This document shows positions 60,047 to 64,000 of a stretch of 64,000 bases of DNA, piece after piece. The notes below the pieces were generated by a model. It was given only the letters and a program-made list of their open reading frames with translations, was not told where the DNA came from and searched no databases. Each line of letters opens with the position of its first letter. Position 1 is the first letter of the stretch. A program made the position numbers and the translations under genes. The stretch comes from JAMXLO01 sp963719805 (lineage in GTDB: Bacteria; Pseudomonadota; Alphaproteobacteria; Acetobacterales; Acetobacteraceae): contig CAVRDF010000004.1 of NCBI GenBank assembly GCA_963719805.1, forward strand, positions 558,001-622,000. Reading direction: 5' to 3'.

Positions 60047-60358
60047 ATGACCGAACCAGAACTTGCCTCCTTCGACGTGAGGCGCCGCCGCCTGCTGTAT
60101 CGCGCCACTCATCGCGGGACGTACGAGAACGACATCCTGCTGGGTGGTTTCGTGCAACGACATCTGGCGGAGTTCAGCGAGTTGGAGCTAACAGCGGTCG
60201 AAGCGCTGCTCGATCTGCCTGAGAACGAGCTCGGGGACTGGCTGACCGGCCGCTTACCGATTCCCGATGAGGTGGCCACGCCCATGCTGCAGCGGGTGCG
60301 CGACGCTGCGGCGCTCGGCCATGCCGGCAAGTCCGGCGACCCGGGAGCGCGGCAGTGA
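60047..60358 (+). CDS. sdhE: FAD assembly factor SdhE
   Basis: 103-residue SdhE (SDHAF2/YgfY) protein, which promotes covalent attachment of FAD to the succinate dehydrogenase flavoprotein. The RGxxE motif is RGTYEND (Arg23, Gly24, Glu27). The position between recG and mfd is typical of alphaproteobacteria. Its stop overlaps the mfd GTG start by 4 nt. Confidence 0.93.
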   Translation: MTEPELASFDVRRRRLLYRATHRGTYENDILLGGFVQRHLAEFSELELTAVEALLDLPENELGDWLTGRLPIPDEVATPMLQRVRDAAALGHAGKSGDPGARQ

Positions 60359-63300
60359 CTGTGACCCCGGTATTTGGCGCGCCGGAAGGCTGGGATGCCT
60401 TCCTCCTCGCGCGCCGCCGCGGGGAGTTCGCTTGCCCCGTGCTTCACGTCACGCGTGACGATGCGCGTATGGCGCGGTTGGCCGAGGCGCTCGGCTTTGT
60501 CGCGCCGGAAGCCGAGATCCTACGGTTTCCGGCCTGGGACTGCCTGCCGTACGACCGCGTCTCACCCAACCCGGCATTGGTCTCGGAACGCATCGCCACG
60601 CTGGCGCGGCTGCTGGAAAAGCCCACCGGCCCGCGCATCGTGTTGACCACGGTCAACGCGCTGGTGCAGCGCGTTCCGCCGCGTGCCGCCTTCGCCGATG
60701 CCAGTCTGGAGCTAAAGGTCAACGGCACCGTCCAGCCGGAGCAGCTTGCCCGGTTCCTGGAAGCCACCGGCTATGGCCGGGCCGGCACCGTGATGGAGCC
60801 CGGCGAATACGCCATGCGCGGTGGCATTGTGGATATTTTCCCTGCCGGCGAAGCAGAACCGGTCCGGCTCGACCTGTTCGGCGACACCATCGAGTCGATC
60901 CGCATCTTCGATCCCGCCAGTCAGCGCAGCGCCGATAGCCGGCAGCGCCTCACCTTGCGTCCGGTCTCCGAAGTCCCGCTCGATCAAGCGGCGATCAGCC
61001 GCTTTCGCTCGGCCTGGCGCGACATTTTTGGCCAGCCCGCCGCCAGCGATCCAATTTACCTTTCGATCTCGGAAGGCCGCCGCCATCCGGGCATGGAACA
61101 CTGGGTGCCGCTGTTCCACGAGCGCATGGAGACCCTGCTCGACTATCTGCCCGCCGCTTCGGTCAGCTTCGATCATCAGGCCGACGAGGTGCTCGCTGCT
61201 CGCCTGGAAATGATTGCCGACCATTTCGCCGCGCGCCGCATGGTGCCGCGCGACGGCGAGGTACCGTATCGTCCGCTGCCGCCCGATCAGCTGTACCTGG
61301 ACCGCGACGGCTGGACCGAGATGCTGGCCGGCGGCCCGCAATTCGCATTCTCACCCTTCGCCATGCCGGACGGTGCGGTCGGCGTCGATGGTGGCGGCCG
61401 CCCAGGTCCGGTGTTCTTCCAAAGCGGCGGCGGGCCCGGCATCAACGTGTTCGACCAGTTGCGTGCCCAGTCCGAACGCTGGAGCAACGAAAAGCGGCGC
61501 ATCGTCATCGCCGCCTGGACCCGTGGCTCGCGCGAGCGCCTTGCCAACCTGCTGCGCGAGCACGGCTACAAGGACGTCACCCAGGAGAACGGCTGGGCGT
61601 CGATCCGTCGCCGCCCGCCAGGCTCGCTTTCGCTGGCCACTCTCGGTGTCGAGCGCGGCTTCGTCGCCGATGGCATTGCGCTTGTCGGCGAGCAGGACCT
61701 GCTCGGCGAACGCATCAGCCGTCCGCCGCGCCGGCGCAAGCGCGCCGATCAGTTTATTGCCGAAGCAACTGAGATCGCCGAGGGCGATCTTGTCGTGCAT
61801 CAGGAATACGGCATCGGCCGCTACGACGGATTGGAAACGCTGCGTGTCACCGGCGCACCGCACGACTGCCTGCGCCTGATCTACGACGGCAGCGAAAAGC
61901 TGTACCTCCCGGTTGAGAACATCGAAGTGCTGTCGCGCTTCGGCAGCGAGACCCAGGGCGTCGCGCTCGACAAGCTCGGCGGCGTCGGTTGGCAGACCCG
62001 CAAGTCGCGCATGAAGCAGCGCATCCGGGATATGGCTGGCGAACTCATTCGCATCGCCGCCGCGCGCAAGATACGCGATGCCTCGATCATGGCGCCCGGC
62101 GAAGGCACCTGGGATGAGTTCTGCGCCCGCTTCCCGTTTGCCGAGACCGAGGATCAGTCGCGCGCCATCGCCGATGTGCTGGAAGACCTGGCGTCCGGGC
62201 GTCCGATGGATCGGCTGATCTGCGGCGATGTCGGTTTCGGCAAGACCGAGGTCGCCCTGCGTGCCGCTTTCATCGCCGCGATGTCAGGCGCTCAGGTCGC
62301 CGTTGTAGTACCGACCACGCTGCTGTCGCGCCAGCATTTCCGCACCTTCTCGGAACGCTTCGCCGGTCTGCCGATAAAGGTCGCGCAACTGTCGCGCATG
62401 GTGAATGCCAAGGAAGCCAATGAAGCCCGCCGCGGTATTGCCGACGGTTCTGTGAATATCGTTATCGGCACCCACGCATTGCTCTCTAAATCGCTCGAAT
62501 TCGCCGATTTGGGTCTGCTGGTGGTCGATGAGGAGCAGCATTTCGGCGTCGCGCACAAGGAACGGCTCAAGCAGCTCAAGGCCGATGTGCACGTGCTGAC
62601 GCTGACCGCGACGCCGATACCGCGCACGTTGCAGCTCGCATTGACCGGGGTGCGCGAGATGAGCCTGATCGCAACACCGCCGGTCGATCGGCTCGCGGTG
62701 CGCACCTTCATCATGCCGTTCGATGCGGTGGTGATCCGCGAAGCGCTGCAACGCGAGCGTTTCCGTGGCGGCCAGGTTTTCTGTGTCGTGCCGCGCATCG
62801 AGGACCTGCCGCGCATGGCAGAACGCCTCACTGAGATTGTGCCGGAAGCGCGCACGGCGCAGGCGCATGGCCGCCTGTCGCCGACGGAACTCGAACGCGT
62901 CATGACCGAGTTCAGTGACGGCCGCTACGACATCCTGCTTTCCACCAACATCGTCGAAAGCGGCCTCGACATGCCGGCGGTGAACACACTGGTGATCCAT
63001 CGCGCCGACATGTTCGGCCTCGGTCAGCTCTATCAATTGCGCGGCCGCGTTGGCCGCGGCAAGCAGCGCGGCTACGCCTATCTGACCTGGCCGCCCAATA
63101 TGCGTCTCTCCGCCGCGGCGGAAAAGCAACTCACCGTGATGCAGACGCTCGACGCACTCGGCGCCGGGTTCACGCTGGCCAGCCACGATCTCGACATTCG
63201 CGGCGCAGGCAACCTGCTCGGCGACGAACAGTCCGGTCACATCCGCGAAGTCGGTATCGAGTTGTATCAGCAGATGCTGGAAGACGCTGTCGCCGATCTG

Positions 63301-63798
63301 CGCGCCGGCGACGGCCGCAGAAGCCATCAGGAGCGCGATTGGACGCCGAACATCAGTCTTGGCTTGCCTGTGTTGATTCCGGACAATTATGTGCGCGATC
63401 TGCCGGTGCGCCTTGGTTTGTATCGCCGCATCGGTGCGCTGGCGTCGGATGCGGAAACCGAGGCAATGGCCGCCGAACTGGTCGATCGCTTCGGGCCGCT
63501 ACCGCATGAGGTGGAGAACCTGCTGCAAGTCGTTGCATTAAAGCGCGCCTGCCGCGAAGCCGGTGTGGAAAAGCTCGAGGCCGGGCCTAAAGGAATGGTG
63601 CTCAGCTTCCGTGGCAATGCATTCTCCAATCCAGCTGGTCTTGTTGCATGGCTTGCCGCTAAAGGCGGCCTGGTACGGTTGCGTCCGGACCATAAGCTGG
63701 CAATCTCGCGTGAAATGGACGTTGCCACGCGCCTCAGCTTCGCGCGCGACACGCTCGGCAATCTCGAACGCATCGCCAGCCAGGCCAAAGCAGCTTAG
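60355..63798 (+). CDS. mfd: Transcription-repair coupling factor Mfd
   Basis: 1147-residue ATP-dependent translocase that removes RNA polymerase stalled at DNA damage and recruits UvrA. Visible domains: UvrB-like N-terminal module (FPAWDCLPYDRVSPNP, YAMRGGIVDIFPAGE), the RNA polymerase-interacting domain (GDLVVHQEYGIGRYDGLE), translocase with Walker A CGDVGFGKTEVALRA, DEEQHFGV and TATPIPRTL, and the relay region QLRGRVGRG. Full length compared with the E. coli protein (1148). GTG start, GTGA overlap with sdhE. Confidence 0.96.
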   Translation: MTVTPVFGAPEGWDAFLLARRRGEFACPVLHVTRDDARMARLAEALGFVAPEAEILRFPAWDCLPYDRVSPNPALVSERIATLARLLEKPTGPRIVLTTVNALVQRVPPRAAFADASLELKVNGTVQPEQLARFLEATGYGRAGTVMEPGEYAMRGGIVDIFPAGEAEPVRLDLFGDTIESIRIFDPASQRSADSRQRLTLRPVSEVPLDQAAISRFRSAWRDIFGQPAASDPIYLSISEGRRHPGMEHWVPLFHERMETLLDYLPAASVSFDHQADEVLAARLEMIADHFAARRMVPRDGEVPYRPLPPDQLYLDRDGWTEMLAGGPQFAFSPFAMPDGAVGVDGGGRPGPVFFQSGGGPGINVFDQLRAQSERWSNEKRRIVIAAWTRGSRERLANLLREHGYKDVTQENGWASIRRRPPGSLSLATLGVERGFVADGIALVGEQDLLGERISRPPRRRKRADQFIAEATEIAEGDLVVHQEYGIGRYDGLETLRVTGAPHDCLRLIYDGSEKLYLPVENIEVLSRFGSETQGVALDKLGGVGWQTRKSRMKQRIRDMAGELIRIAAARKIRDASIMAPGEGTWDEFCARFPFAETEDQSRAIADVLEDLASGRPMDRLICGDVGFGKTEVALRAAFIAAMSGAQVAVVVPTTLLSRQHFRTFSERFAGLPIKVAQLSRMVNAKEANEARRGIADGSVNIVIGTHALLSKSLEFADLGLLVVDEEQHFGVAHKERLKQLKADVHVLTLTATPIPRTLQLALTGVREMSLIATPPVDRLAVRTFIMPFDAVVIREALQRERFRGGQVFCVVPRIEDLPRMAERLTEIVPEARTAQAHGRLSPTELERVMTEFSDGRYDILLSTNIVESGLDMPAVNTLVIHRADMFGLGQLYQLRGRVGRGKQRGYAYLTWPPNMRLSAAAEKQLTVMQTLDALGAGFTLASHDLDIRGAGNLLGDEQSGHIREVGIELYQQMLEDAVADLRAGDGRRSHQERDWTPNISLGLPVLIPDNYVRDLPVRLGLYRRIGALASDAETEAMAAELVDRFGPLPHEVENLLQVVALKRACREAGVEKLEAGPKGMVLSFRGNAFSNPAGLVAWLAAKGGLVRLRPDHKLAISREMDVATRLSFARDTLGNLERIASQAKAA

Positions 63799-63933
63799 GC
63801 TCGGCGCACGACGCCGGAAGGCCGCAGGTTCGACCGCCGGCGCGTTAACATCCGTCACGATCCCGTGTCGTAATCTTTGTTTAGTGAATCGCCGAACCAC
63901 CTTCAGCGGTCGACATAACTGTGAGGTCGTCGC

Positions 63934-64000
63934 ATGCAGCGCGCCCTGACTTTATCCGCTGTCGGCTGCGCTGTGTCATTCAGCGTCAACCCCGCGACGG
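63934..64000 (+). CDS. Start of a putative exported protein (truncated by window edge)
   Basis: ATG at 63934 after AGGT opens a frame that runs to the window end. The visible residues (MQRALTLSAVGCAVSFSV) look like a signal peptide. Too short to assign. The preceding 135 nt after mfd show no gene; an inverted GCCGG/CCGGC pair near 63810-63845 may act as the mfd terminator. Confidence 0.4.
   Translation, partial: MQRALTLSAVGCAVSFSVNPAT

Overview
The window is high-GC, gene-dense chromosomal DNA from an alphaproteobacterium, most likely Rhodospirillales (Acetobacteraceae-like). The evidence is gene content: a fused ispDF, dusB(nifR3)-ntrB-ntrC-ntrY-ntrX in order, an acpXL/fabXL/lpxXL cluster for very-long-chain lipid A acyl groups, and a full C-P lyase locus. 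Genes often overlap by 4 nt (ATGA or GTGA), which suggests long translationally coupled operons. I saw no rRNA, tRNA, CRISPR array, insertion sequence or prophage gene. The left edge cuts an acyl-CoA ligase beta subunit and the right edge cuts a putative exported protein.

Layout. 0-7.2 kb: a catabolic-looking block (succinyl-CoA-synthetase-like pair, alpha/beta hydrolase, HpcH/HpaI aldolase, D-2-hydroxyacid dehydrogenase, orphan molybdenum hydroxylase large subunit, RidA). 7.2-14 kb: small regulators, a ThDP enzyme, a TPR/glycosyltransferase-like protein, and a tandem-PCC-domain protein coupled to a gamma-glutamyltransferase. 14-23 kb: phosphonate C-P lyase locus, with phnG-H-I-J-K-(small ORF)-phnL-phnM-DUF1045 leftward, phnF and a second phnM rightward, and phnN at the far end. 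23-26 kb: a small lipoprotein, a substrate-binding-type protein, a frameshifted FHA-PP2C phosphatase and a secreted protein. 26-31.4 kb: acpXL-fabZXL-fabF2XL-fabF1XL-adh2XL-lpxXL. 31.4-41.2 kb: ispDF, dusB-ntrBC-ntrYX and a membrane-anchored serine protease.

41.3-45.6 kb: a run of four genes, DUF1445, DUF4392, MurL and MurD2. DUF1445 and DUF4392 are the two halves of animal D-glutamate cyclase, and MurD2/MurL form the alternative route that puts D-glutamate into peptidoglycan. This pairing of D-glutamate disposal with D-glutamate-independent wall synthesis is the most interesting system here. 45.6-52.4 kb: a methionine-synthase-like gene with an in-frame stop, a DUF1232-sulfotransferase fusion, a D-cysteine desulfhydrase-like enzyme, MsrP, an acyl-CoA ligase and a Nudix hydrolase. 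52.4-57 kb: a GldA/F/G-type ABC system with a DUF4340 protein. 57-64 kb: class II aldolase, recG, sdhE and mfd.

Three otherwise well-conserved genes each carry a single-base lesion (FHA-PP2C near 25132, MetE-like at 46503-46505, GldG near 55062). They may be sequencing errors or young pseudogenes; read-level checking should come before any biological reading. Two families of dispersed palindromes occur between genes, each with two copies in the window.
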